Positions 1-7,987 of a stretch of 64,000 bases of DNA are shown here, one piece after another (position 1 is the stretch's first letter; each line of letters opens with the position of its first letter). The notes beneath the pieces were generated by a model. The model saw only the letters and a list, made by a program, of their open reading frames with translations. It made no database searches and was not told the origin of the DNA. A program made the position numbers and the translations under genes. Source of the DNA: Pantoea coffeiphila (GTDB lineage Bacteria; Pseudomonadota; Gammaproteobacteria; Enterobacterales; Enterobacteriaceae); assembly GCF_016909495.1 (NCBI RefSeq), contig NZ_JAFBFW010000003.1:372001-436000 (forward strand), given 5' to 3'.

Positions 1-1401
1 CATTCCGTCGTGCTGGCCCAGCCGGTGGGGCGCGGGCACAAATTTGCCCTTCAGCCGCTGGAAACCGGCGATCTGGTGATGAAGTATGGCCTGCCGATCG
101 GGCACGCTACCCGCCCCGTTGCGCCCGGCGAAATCATCCACTCACAGAACGCGCGTACGAATTTGAGCGATCTGGATGAATATGAATATCTGCCCGACTT
201 CGCTACCGTGCCGCCGCAGGCTGCTGACCGCGAGGTGCAGATCTTCCGACGTGATAATGGTGATGTCGGCATCCGCAACGAGCTGTGGATACTGCCAACG
301 GTTGGCTGCGTCAACGGTATCGCCCGGCAGATCCTGCAGCGCTTCCTGAAGGAGACCAACCAGGCGGAAGGCATCGACGGCGTGCATCTGTTCAGCCATA
401 CCTTTGGTTGTTCACAGCTGGGGCAGGACCATGAAAACACCCGAACCATGCTGCAAAACATGGTGCGCCATCCGAACGCCGGTGCGGTGCTGGTGATCGG
501 CCTCGGCTGCGAAAATAACCAGGTGGATGAGTTCCGCCAGACGCTGGGCGCGTATGACGACAGCCGCGTGCGCTACATGATTTGCCAGCAGCAGGACGAT
601 GAAGTGGAAGCGGGGCTGGAGCAGCTGCACGCGCTGTACGAAATGATGCGGCACGACCAGCGCCAGCCGGGCAAACTCAGCGAGCTGAAGTTCGGCCTGG
701 AGTGCGGCGGCTCGGACGGCCTGTCCGGCATCACCGCCAACCCGCTGCTGGGCCGCTTCTCGGACCAGATGATCGCCAACGGCGGCACCACGGTGCTGAC
801 CGAGGTGCCGGAAATGTTCGGCGCGGAGCGTATTCTGATGAGCCGCTGCCGCGATGAAGCGACCTTCGACAAAACCGTCAGCATGGTCAACGACTTTAAG
901 AAATACTTTATCGCCCACAACCAGCCGATCTATGAAAACCCGTCACCGGGCAACAAAGCGGGCGGTATCACCACGCTGGAAGAGAAGTCGCTGGGCTGCA
1001 CGCAAAAAGCCGGGCAGAGCCAGGTGGTGGACGTGCTGAAGTACGGCGAGCGGCTGAAGGAGCCGGGCCTGAACCTGCTGAGCGCCCCGGGTAACGATGC
1101 GGTGGCGACCAGCGCGCTGGCCGGTGCGGGCTGCCATATGGTGCTGTTCAGTACCGGGCGCGGCACGCCGTACGGCGGATTTGTACCGACGGTAAAACTG
1201 GCTACTAACAGCGAGCTGGCGAAGAAGAAGCCGCACTGGATCGACTTCGATGCCGGTCAGCTGATTCACGGTACCGAAATGCCGGAACTGCTGGCGAGCT
1301 TTGTGGATACCATCGTTGAGATTGCTAACGGGCGACCGGCGCGCAACGAGGTAAACGAGTTCCGCGAGCTGGCGATCTTTAAAAGTGGTGTGACGCTATA
1401 A
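1..1401 (+). CDS. uxaA: Altronate dehydratase, 5'-truncated by the window edge
   Basis: Altronate dehydratase removes water from D-altronate to give 2-keto-3-deoxy-D-gluconate in galacturonate breakdown in the cytoplasm. The reading frame is open from base 1, and the visible part begins inside the N-terminal domain, in the stretch resembling E. coli UxaA (ARGHKFAL, then YGLPIGHAT and TRTNLSDLD-like motifs). About 30 N-terminal residues lie outside the window, so the GTG at base 10 is not the start. The large C-terminal domain carries the Cys- and Gly-rich segments of the family (GCSQLGQDHENT, GLGCENNQ, GLECGGSDGLSG) and ends as expected for the roughly 495-residue protein. In E. coli uxaA also lies near sstT, which supports the call. 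A related GarD/altronate-type hydrolyase is the only realistic alternative. Confidence 0.93.
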   Translation, partial: HSVVLAQPVGRGHKFALQPLETGDLVMKYGLPIGHATRPVAPGEIIHSQNARTNLSDLDEYEYLPDFATVPPQAADREVQIFRRDNGDVGIRNELWILPTVGCVNGIARQILQRFLKETNQAEGIDGVHLFSHTFGCSQLGQDHENTRTMLQNMVRHPNAGAVLVIGLGCENNQVDEFRQTLGAYDDSRVRYMICQQQDDEVEAGLEQLHALYEMMRHDQRQPGKLSELKFGLECGGSDGLSGITANPLLGRFSDQMIANGGTTVLTEVPEMFGAERILMSRCRDEATFDKTVSMVNDFKKYFIAHNQPIYENPSPGNKAGGITTLEEKSLGCTQKAGQSQVVDVLKYGERLKEPGLNLLSAPGNDAVATSALAGAGCHMVLFSTGRGTPYGGFVPTVKLATNSELAKKKPHWIDFDAGQLIHGTEMPELLASFVDTIVEIANGRPARNEVNEFRELAIFKSGVTL

Positions 1402-1508
1402 GGCTGAAGGAGGGATGCTGCGGACTGTGGCAGGAGGCATTGACGGTCTGCGGCGAGTTCAGCATTGATAGCCGATTAAACTTGTACGCCGCCTGTTGCG
1501 GGCGTTAC

Positions 1509-1541
1509 GGCCTGGTTTCCCACAGAGAGGGAAACCAGGCC
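1509..1541. terminator. Strong inverted repeat between convergent uxaA and sstT
   Basis: A perfect 13-bp stem (GGCCTGGTTTCCC / GGGAAACCAGGCC) encloses a 7-nt loop. It lies between the ends of uxaA and sstT, which are transcribed toward each other. There is no clear T-tract on either side, so it may act as a bidirectional terminator or as an mRNA 3'-end stabiliser. Confidence 0.6.
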
Positions 1542-1549
1542 AGTCGGGA

Positions 1550-2803
1550 TCAATCTTGAGTCTGTGATTTCACCACGCCAGCGCGGCGATCTTCCGCCAT
1601 ACAGGCCGCTGCTGTAAACAGAATATCCGCCGATGAGTTCAGCGCGGTTTCCGCAGAATCCTGCAGCACGCCGATAATAAAGCCGACCGCCACCACCTGC
1701 ATCGCAACCTCATTCGGAATACCGAACATATTACAGGCCACCGGGATCAACAGCAGCGAGCCGCCGGCCACGCCGGATGCACCGCAGGCGCAGATCGACG
1801 CCACCAGGCTCAGCAGAATGGCCGTGCCGACATCGACATGAATCCCCAGCGTATTCACCGCCGCCAGCGTCAGCACGGTAATGGTAATTGATGCCCCGGC
1901 CATACTGATATTGGCCCCGATCGGGATCGAGACGGAGTAGGTGTCTTCATCCAGATTCAGTTTTTTCGCCAGCGCCATATTCACCGGGATATTCGCCGCC
2001 GAGCTGCGGGTAAAGAAGGCGGTCACGCCGCTTTCACGCAGGCAGGTAAACACCAGCGGATACGGGTTGCGGCGGATCTGCCACCACACCAGAATCGGGT
2101 TAAATACCAGCGCCATCAGCAGCATACAGCCCAGCAGCAGGCCCAGCAGATGTGCGTAATCCCACAGCGCTTCAAAGCCGGTTGAGGCCAGAATCGAACC
2201 GACCAGGCCGAAGATACCGATTGGCGCAAAGCGTATCACTACGCGTACCAGGCGGGTCACGGCATCAGACGCGTCGCTGAGGAAGGCGCGGGTGGTGGCG
2301 CTGCTGTGGCGGAACGCCAGGCCCAGGCCGATACCCCATACCAGAATGCCGATGTAGTTGGCTTTCATCAGCGCTTCAATCGGGTTGGCCACCATGCTCA
2401 TCAGCAGGCCGTCGAGCACTTCCAGAATGCCGGAAGGCGGGGTGATTTCGGTACTCGCCGCGCGCAGCGTCAGGCTCTGCGGCAGCAGGTGGCTGGCGAT
2501 TACTGCCACTACGGCGGCGCAGAAGGTGCTGAGCAGATACAGCATCACGATCGGGCGAATATTGGTTTTCTGCCCCTGCTGATGGCTGGCAATTGACGCG
2601 ATAACCAGTACCAGCACCAGAATGGGCGCGACCGCTTTCAGGGCGCTAACGAACAGCTCGCCCAGCAGGCCCACGGCCAGCGCATTGCTTTTTGAGAACC
2701 AGGCCAGCGCGATACCCGCCAGCAGTCCGATCATGATTTGTGTTACCAGGCTTCCCTGCATCAGGCGCTGGATGACTCCGCGCCCGCTGTTTTCTCTACT
2801 CAT
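1550..2803 (-). CDS. sstT: Serine/threonine:sodium symporter SstT
   Basis: SstT is an inner-membrane Na+-coupled carrier that imports L-serine and L-threonine (dicarboxylate/amino acid:cation symporter family). The 417-residue length is close to that of E. coli SstT. The sequence shows about eight hydrophobic segments, a Ser-rich re-entrant region ([19 protein letters not shown], near residues 265-285) and the [19 protein letters not shown] segment typical of the family's substrate and Na+ site. The neighbours uxaA and ygjR match E. coli, although E. coli has alx and ygjV in this neighbourhood and they are absent here. The gene appears to be transcribed alone from the 190-bp gap before ygjR. 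Confidence 0.95.
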   Translation of the reverse strand: MSRENSGRGVIQRLMQGSLVTQIMIGLLAGIALAWFSKSNALAVGLLGELFVSALKAVAPILVLVLVIASIASHQQGQKTNIRPIVMLYLLSTFCAAVVAVIASHLLPQSLTLRAASTEITPPSGILEVLDGLLMSMVANPIEALMKANYIGILVWGIGLGLAFRHSSATTRAFLSDASDAVTRLVRVVIRFAPIGIFGLVGSILASTGFEALWDYAHLLGLLLGCMLLMALVFNPILVWWQIRRNPYPLVFTCLRESGVTAFFTRSSAANIPVNMALAKKLNLDEDTYSVSIPIGANISMAGASITITVLTLAAVNTLGIHVDVGTAILLSLVASICACGASGVAGGSLLLIPVACNMFGIPNEVAMQVVAVGFIIGVLQDSAETALNSSADILFTAAACMAEDRRAGVVKSQTQD

Positions 2804-2995
2804 AATTTTAAATCACTGTCGTTATCTATAGTTCTGCCGCACGGCACTACATTGCGGCGGCTTATGTGTGTTTGCGCAGGGAAGTATAAGGAAATGTTCT
2901 GTCAGGGGAAGCGAAAATTCGGAATTAGCCGCTATCGATCGGCATAAAGCAGTGCTGCGGCAGGAGAGGTCCGCAGCATTGAGCAATTGGCAAGA

Positions 2996-3994
2996 TTAGT
3001 GGTCTGACGCGGGTTCCTGAGCATCGGCCGGGAATACCACGCCGGTCTGGCGGCGGATTTCCGTCAGCAGACGCGCCACGCTTAACGAGTAGGTTAATCC
3101 AGGATGATTAATCTCATTGGTCTCTATCAGGCGGGCAAAGGTTTCCGCCTCATACAGCATGGTATTGATATGCTGCGGCTGAGTGAGGTCCTGCGGCTTC
3201 GCGCCGCGCGCCACGAAACTGACGTTCTGGCATTCAGAAACGTGCTCGATGACCAGCGAACCGGCTTCGCCCTGGATTTCACTCGGCAGCACCGACTGGC
3301 TGATTTTGGAATGCTGCACGGTCACGTCAAAGCTGCCGTAGTCCAGCAGCACGGTGCCTGCACCGTCCACGCCGCTGTCCAGCAGCGTGGCGCTGGCGGT
3401 GACCTTCTGCGGCTCTCCCCACAGGCTGACCGCGGTGCCCAGGCAGTAGTAGCCAATATCCATAATTGAACCGTTGGACCAGTGCGGATTAAAGGTATTC
3501 GGGTTTTCACCGTCAAGGTAGCGCTGGTAGCGGGATGAATACTGGCAGTAGTTAATCAGCGCCTTACGCAGCACGCCGATCTTCGGCAGCGACTGCTGTA
3601 ACACCTGGAAGTTCGGCAGGCTGGCGGTTTTAAACGCCTCGAACAGCACCACCTGATGCTCACGCGCGCAGGCGACCATCTCTTCCACTTCACGCAGGTT
3701 TGACGCCAGCGGTTTTTCGCAGATGACGTGCTTACGATGACGCAGGAACAGCAGCGACTGCGGGCAGTGCAGGGCGTTCGGGCTGGCAATATAAACGGCA
3801 TCGATCAGATCGGACTGGGCCATCGCTTCCAGCGAGTCAAAAAGTTGTTCTACCGGATAATCGTTGGCGAAAGTCTGCGCCTGTTCCAGCGTGCGGGAGT
3901 AAACCGCGGTCAGCTTAAATTTACCCGTTTCATGAGCGGCATCGACAAACTGACGGGTGATCCAGTTGGTTCCAACGACGGCAAAGCGAATCAT
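2996..3994 (-). CDS. ygjR: Gfo/Idh/MocA-family NAD(P)-dependent oxidoreductase YgjR
   Basis: The protein has 332 residues when started at ATG 3994 (MIRFAVVGTNWITRQFVDA). This start places the Rossmann dinucleotide-binding motif at the very N-terminus, as is usual for the family; the frame is open further upstream but that extension is Arg/Pro-rich and looks untranslated. Residues 60-95 carry the YIASPNALH and CEKPLASN motifs of the Gfo/Idh/MocA fold, whose Lys is catalytic in relatives. The substrate is unknown; family members oxidise or reduce sugar-like alcohols. The assignment rests on motif content and on synteny with E. coli, where ygjR lies near sstT. It is divergent from the ClC gene. 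Confidence 0.85.
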   Translation of the reverse strand: MIRFAVVGTNWITRQFVDAAHETGKFKLTAVYSRTLEQAQTFANDYPVEQLFDSLEAMAQSDLIDAVYIASPNALHCPQSLLFLRHRKHVICEKPLASNLREVEEMVACAREHQVVLFEAFKTASLPNFQVLQQSLPKIGVLRKALINYCQYSSRYQRYLDGENPNTFNPHWSNGSIMDIGYYCLGTAVSLWGEPQKVTASATLLDSGVDGAGTVLLDYGSFDVTVQHSKISQSVLPSEIQGEAGSLVIEHVSECQNVSFVARGAKPQDLTQPQHINTMLYEAETFARLIETNEINHPGLTYSLSVARLLTEIRRQTGVVFPADAQEPASDH

Positions 3995-4178
3995 AGTATA
4001 GTCCGTTCTCTGGGCTGGCCGGGCGCACCGGGGCGGTAGCGGCCAAAAAGGGAAAAAGCAGATTAACATGCGATGACGCTGGCGCAATGGCTAAAAACGC
4101 CCTGTCGCCGCAGCGGTCACGATTTGATTTTTCGCAGCGGCTCTCGCACGATAGAGAAAAGAATTTCGGGGTAAAAAG

Positions 4179-5870
4179 ATGTCGATTGGCACTAAACATG
4201 CACTTAACTGGACCAGCATTCTGGTGGCGATCCCGGTCGGGCTGGTGGCGTCGCTGGTCACGTTGGGTTTTCGTAAACTGATCGAGCTGATCGACCTGCT
4301 GGTATTCAGTGGGGAGCAGGACATCACCGAAGCCATGCACGTTTACCCCTGGTATTTTTGGCCGCTCATCGTCGGCATCGGCGGGCTTATTGCCGGATTT
4401 TTTCTGCGCTACGCCACGGCATTAGAACAAAAGGATACTATTCGCACCGACTATCTGGACGTGATCAACGCCCGGCTGGATAGCGTGCCGACCCGCACCT
4501 CGCTGTTTCGCGGCCTCTCCTCGCTGGCCAGTATCAGCAGCGGTGCCTCCATCGGCCGGGAAGGGCCGATGGTGCAATTATCTGCGCTGAGCGGCAGCCT
4601 GATGGGGCGCTGGCTGTTTAAATCCCTGCCGCTGAAAAACAGCGACGTGGTAGCGATGGCCGCCGCCGCCGGTCTGTCGTCGGTTTATCATGCGCCGTTG
4701 GCGTCGGCGATCTTCGTGGCGGAAATCGCCTTCGGCATTTCGGCCATGCAGCGGCTGATTCCGCTGATAATCTCCTCCGGCGTTGCGGTGCTGACCATGT
4801 GGTCGCTGGGCTACCGTTCGGCGATTTATCCCTTTTCCCACGCGCAGTTTGAGCTGACGCCGGAAAGCATCCTGCTGACGGTGGGGATTGGTCTGCTGGC
4901 CGGGCTGTTTGGCTGGGCGATGATCTGGCTGATTGGTCAGAGCAAGCGGCAGTTCGGCCGTATCGGCAGCCTGCCGCTGCGGCTGGGGCTGGGCGGCGTG
5001 CTGGTGGGCGCGCTGGCGATCGGCAGCACGCAGATCCTCGGCAACGGCTATGAGGTGATCGTGCGCATTATGGCGGGCAGCTTCCTGCTGCCGATGCTGG
5101 CGGCCCTGCTGCTGCTAAAAATGTTGGCAACGGCGATCTCGGTCGGCTCCAGTGCGGTAGGCGGTCTGTTCACCCCGGCGCTGCTGATTGGCGCGCTGAT
5201 GGGGCAGCTGGTGGCGCTGGTGGCCATCATGGCCGGAGTGCCGGTCAGCAACGCCGAAGTGTTTGCCGCCGTCGGCATGGGCGCTGTGCTGTCCTCGGTA
5301 AGCCAGGCACCGCTGATGGCGATGCTGATGGTGCTGGAAATGACGCTCAACAGCAGCCTGCTGTTCCCCACCATGATCGCCTGCGTGCTGGCGTCGATGC
5401 TGGCCTATCGCCTGCAGTCGGGCAGCACCTATTCTGTGGTCAACAGCCACTTCAGCCGTTCTGATGCCAAATTCGATTTTGATAACGGCATTATCTCGCA
5501 GTTTATCGTCTCCGGCGCGGCGCTGACGCCGGAGGATTCGGTGGGTAAAGCGCTGGCGGTCAGTTCGCTAAAGCGCGAGCGCTTTGTTTACGTCATCGAC
5601 CACAAAGGCACCTTCCTCGGCGCGGTTTCGATTCACGATATCTCGCACAAGGTGCTGGATAAGGAGATCACTCTGACCTCGCCGGTGAGCTGCGTGATGG
5701 ATTCCAGCTTCCCGACCATCTTTGAAAACCAGACCATTCGGGAAGGCTGGGAGGCGTTTGCCCGCATCACGCTGGAGCGCCTGCCGGTGCTGAATAATCC
5801 GCAGGAGCGCAAATACGTTGGTGCGCTGACCAAAACCAGCCTGATCCAGAAGGCAAAGGACTTTATCTGA
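4179..5870 (+). CDS. ClC-family chloride channel/transporter with C-terminal CBS domains
   Basis: The 563-residue membrane protein belongs to the ClC family, which moves chloride either passively or in exchange for protons. Visible hallmarks are GASIGREGPMVQL near residues 120-135, which carries the gating glutamate of the GxEGP motif, the half-membrane HAPLASAIFVAEIAFG segment, and GGLFTPALLIGA (near 329-340) corresponding to GxFxP. About 10-11 hydrophobic segments cover residues 10-420. The remaining 130 residues resemble a tandem CBS domain pair (VIDHKGTFLGAVSIHDI, LPVLNNPQERKYVGALTK). E. coli ClcA and ClcB (about 420-475 residues) lack such domains, so this is a different subgroup, perhaps nucleotide-regulated. 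ATG 4179 follows a weak purine-rich stretch. Confidence 0.9.
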   Translation: MSIGTKHALNWTSILVAIPVGLVASLVTLGFRKLIELIDLLVFSGEQDITEAMHVYPWYFWPLIVGIGGLIAGFFLRYATALEQKDTIRTDYLDVINARLDSVPTRTSLFRGLSSLASISSGASIGREGPMVQLSALSGSLMGRWLFKSLPLKNSDVVAMAAAAGLSSVYHAPLASAIFVAEIAFGISAMQRLIPLIISSGVAVLTMWSLGYRSAIYPFSHAQFELTPESILLTVGIGLLAGLFGWAMIWLIGQSKRQFGRIGSLPLRLGLGGVLVGALAIGSTQILGNGYEVIVRIMAGSFLLPMLAALLLLKMLATAISVGSSAVGGLFTPALLIGALMGQLVALVAIMAGVPVSNAEVFAAVGMGAVLSSVSQAPLMAMLMVLEMTLNSSLLFPTMIACVLASMLAYRLQSGSTYSVVNSHFSRSDAKFDFDNGIISQFIVSGAALTPEDSVGKALAVSSLKRERFVYVIDHKGTFLGAVSIHDISHKVLDKEITLTSPVSCVMDSSFPTIFENQTIREGWEAFARITLERLPVLNNPQERKYVGALTKTSLIQKAKDFI

Positions 5871-5981
5871 TAAAAGGCAGGCGGAAAACATTCGTCATGC
5901 AGCATTGAGAACATGGGTGAACTGAGGGTATCTGCTGTGTGGCTGACCAGGTGTTTCGTCAGCATGACAATAGCTAAAGGG

Positions 5982-6008
5982 GCCTTACCCGCCGGAGGCA
6001 GGTAAGGC
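5982..6008. terminator. Hairpin downstream of the ClC gene
   Basis: GCCTTACC (5982-5989) pairs with GGTAAGGC (6001-6008), and the intervening bases can form an inner GCC-GGA-GGC stem. It lies between the convergent ends of the ClC gene and the phosphatase gene at 6108. No T-tract follows, so termination is only probable. Confidence 0.5.
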
Positions 6009-6107
6009 GTTTGGTCTGTATTAAGTAGGTGTAGAGTCTGTGGCTTGCTGGTTTTTCGCCTGCGTTACGGTCTGGCAATGCGCTTCAGGTCCACGCTGCG
6101 CCCGGAG

Positions 6108-6911
6108 CTACAGCCCGGCAATGCGCCGCAGATCCGCTTCCGCACCCGGGGCTACCGCCAGCACCTGCGCGCCTTTCAGCAGGCGATCGCCTTCGGTATT
6201 AAACGGGTGATACCAGCCGCCCGCCTCTTTGACCAGACAATAACCGGCCAGACAGTCCCAGGCGTGCATATAAGGTTCGTAGTAGCCCACCACGCGGCCC
6301 GCGGCCACCCAGGCCAACATCAGCGCGCCGGAACCGATGCGGATAAAGTTGCCGCCCGCATCCAGCAGCGAGGCCAGAATTTTCCCCACTTCATCCGGGC
6401 TGACGTAGCTGTTGGCACCAAAACCGGTGACGTGGTTTTGCAGCGTGCGGGCAGGGTCAACCTGTAAACGCTTGCCGTTCAGCGTGGCTCCGTGTCCCAG
6501 CGCGGCGACGTAGCACTCCTGATAGTAAGGGGCATAAATCACCCCAATCACCGGCACGCCGTCCTGCAGCACCGCTACCGACACGCACCAGTTGGGCATG
6601 CCGTTGAGGAACGGGCTGGTGCCGTCAATCGGATCGACCACCCAGGTATAGCCCGACGACCCCGCCTGCAGGCCATACTCTTCCCCCAGAAAACCGTCGT
6701 CCGGGTACTGGGCGCGGATCTGCTGGTCGATCATCTGCTCAACTTCCCGATCCGCTTTGGACACCACGTCCTGCAAATCATGTTTGGTTTCCACCACCAG
6801 GCTGTCGCGCTGATGGAAATACGCCAGCGCCTTTTCTCCCCCGGCACGCGCCACTTTTTCCGCCAGCGCCAGCCGCGCCAGCAGTGCATCATGGTTTACT
6901 GATTCACTCAT
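6108..6911 (-). CDS. Inositol-monophosphatase-family phosphatase (copy 1)
   Basis: This 267-residue cytoplasmic enzyme belongs to the Mg2+- and Li+-sensitive IMPase/FIG superfamily, which removes phosphate from inositol phosphates, sugar phosphates or histidinol phosphate. It shows the metal-binding Glu pair (LGEEYG), the signature WVVDPIDGTSPFLNG (near residues 90-105) and the C-terminal WDCLAGYCLVKEAGG motif. An AAGGATAG ribosome-binding site precedes ATG 6911, and the gene starts 14 bp after the ABC ATPase gene, so it is the last gene of the importer operon. A second, clearly related gene lies at 13711. The placement suggests cytoplasmic dephosphorylation of the imported compound. The substrate cannot be read from the sequence; myo-inositol monophosphate or a sugar phosphate fits the context. 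Confidence 0.88.
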   Translation of the reverse strand: MSESVNHDALLARLALAEKVARAGGEKALAYFHQRDSLVVETKHDLQDVVSKADREVEQMIDQQIRAQYPDDGFLGEEYGLQAGSSGYTWVVDPIDGTSPFLNGMPNWCVSVAVLQDGVPVIGVIYAPYYQECYVAALGHGATLNGKRLQVDPARTLQNHVTGFGANSYVSPDEVGKILASLLDAGGNFIRIGSGALMLAWVAAGRVVGYYEPYMHAWDCLAGYCLVKEAGGWYHPFNTEGDRLLKGAQVLAVAPGAEADLRRIAGL

Positions 6912-6925
6912 TATCTATCCTTAAA

Positions 6926-7987
6926 TTAGCCAGCAATCAGGGCCAGGCCCTGCGGTTTAAAATCAATCGCCACGCGTGAGGCCAGCGGCCGCTGCTGTTC
7001 CATCTGCGCATCGACAATAAACAGCGGCCCCAGTTCGGTCGCCACCTCATACTCAATGTGATCGCCCAGCCAGGTGCTGTGCGTCACTTCCCCCGGCAGC
7101 GCACCAACGCCATCATCGCGCAAAGTGATGAACTGCGGCCTGACGGAGAGCTGAGCCGCGCCGGTTTTCACGCCGTTGCCGCGCACGCGATAGCGCTGGT
7201 TGCCGAGCCGTACCAGCGCCTCTGCGCCCTCAATCTGCTCCACTTCGCACGGCAGAATATTGGCCTCGCCCATAAAGTCGGCGATAAACACCGAATTTGG
7301 CGCGCGATAGAGGCTTTCCGGCGCGCCCTGCTGGGCGATATTGCCTTCTTTCATCACGATAATCTTATCGGACACCGCCAGCGCTTCTTCCTGATCGTGG
7401 GTGACATACACCGCAGTGAAGCCGAGCCGCTGTTGCAGGTCGCGGATATCGGTACGCACGCGGCGGCGCAGGCGCTCATCAAGATTGGACAGCGGCTCAT
7501 CCAGCAGCAGCACCTGCGGTTCCAGCACCAGCGCGCGCGCCACGGCGATACGCTGCTGCTGGCCGCCGGACAGCTCGGACGGCAGCCGCTGGCCCTGGTT
7601 CTCTAACCCCACCAGCTTCAGCCCCTCGCGCGCGCGGTCCTGCGCTTCGCGCTTGCTGATGCCGGAGGATTGCAGGCCGTACATAATATTATCGAGCGCG
7701 CTCATATGCGGAAACAGCGCGTAGGACTGAAACACCATCGCCACATCGCGTTCGTTGGCCGGCAGGTGAGTGACGTCTTTACCGCCAATCAGAATGCGCC
7801 CGGATGTCGGGTGCTCCAGCCCGGCCAGCAGCCGCAGCGTGGTGGTTTTACCGCAGCCGGACGGGCCAAGCAGCGTGACCAGCGTACCCGGCTCCACCGT
7901 CAGCGACAGGTCGGGCAGGGCGTTAAAGCCCGCGAAGCGTTTTGAAACGTGCTCAAACACCACGGAACCGGCATTCAGAGTTGTCAT
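6926..7987 (-). CDS. ABC transporter ATP-binding protein (AfuC/FbpC-like)
   Basis: The 353-residue protein starts at ATG 7987, which overlaps the stop of the permease gene by 4 bp (ATGA). It contains Walker A (GPSGCGKTT), the Q-loop (FQSYALFPHMS), the signature LSGGQQQRIAVARAL, Walker B (VLLLDEPLSNLD) and the switch His (YVTHDQEEALA). A C-terminal TOBE-like domain covers roughly residues 245-353. Such ATPases power iron(III), polyamine, phosphonate or sugar-phosphate importers; the partner proteins point to the AfuABC type. Translational coupling with the permease is likely. A longer reading to 8083 only adds residues encoded inside the permease gene and is rejected. Confidence 0.92.
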   Translation of the reverse strand: MTTLNAGSVVFEHVSKRFAGFNALPDLSLTVEPGTLVTLLGPSGCGKTTTLRLLAGLEHPTSGRILIGGKDVTHLPANERDVAMVFQSYALFPHMSALDNIMYGLQSSGISKREAQDRAREGLKLVGLENQGQRLPSELSGGQQQRIAVARALVLEPQVLLLDEPLSNLDERLRRRVRTDIRDLQQRLGFTAVYVTHDQEEALAVSDKIIVMKEGNIAQQGAPESLYRAPNSVFIADFMGEANILPCEVEQIEGAEALVRLGNQRYRVRGNGVKTGAAQLSVRPQFITLRDDGVGALPGEVTHSTWLGDHIEYEVATELGPLFIVDAQMEQQRPLASRVAIDFKPQGLALIAG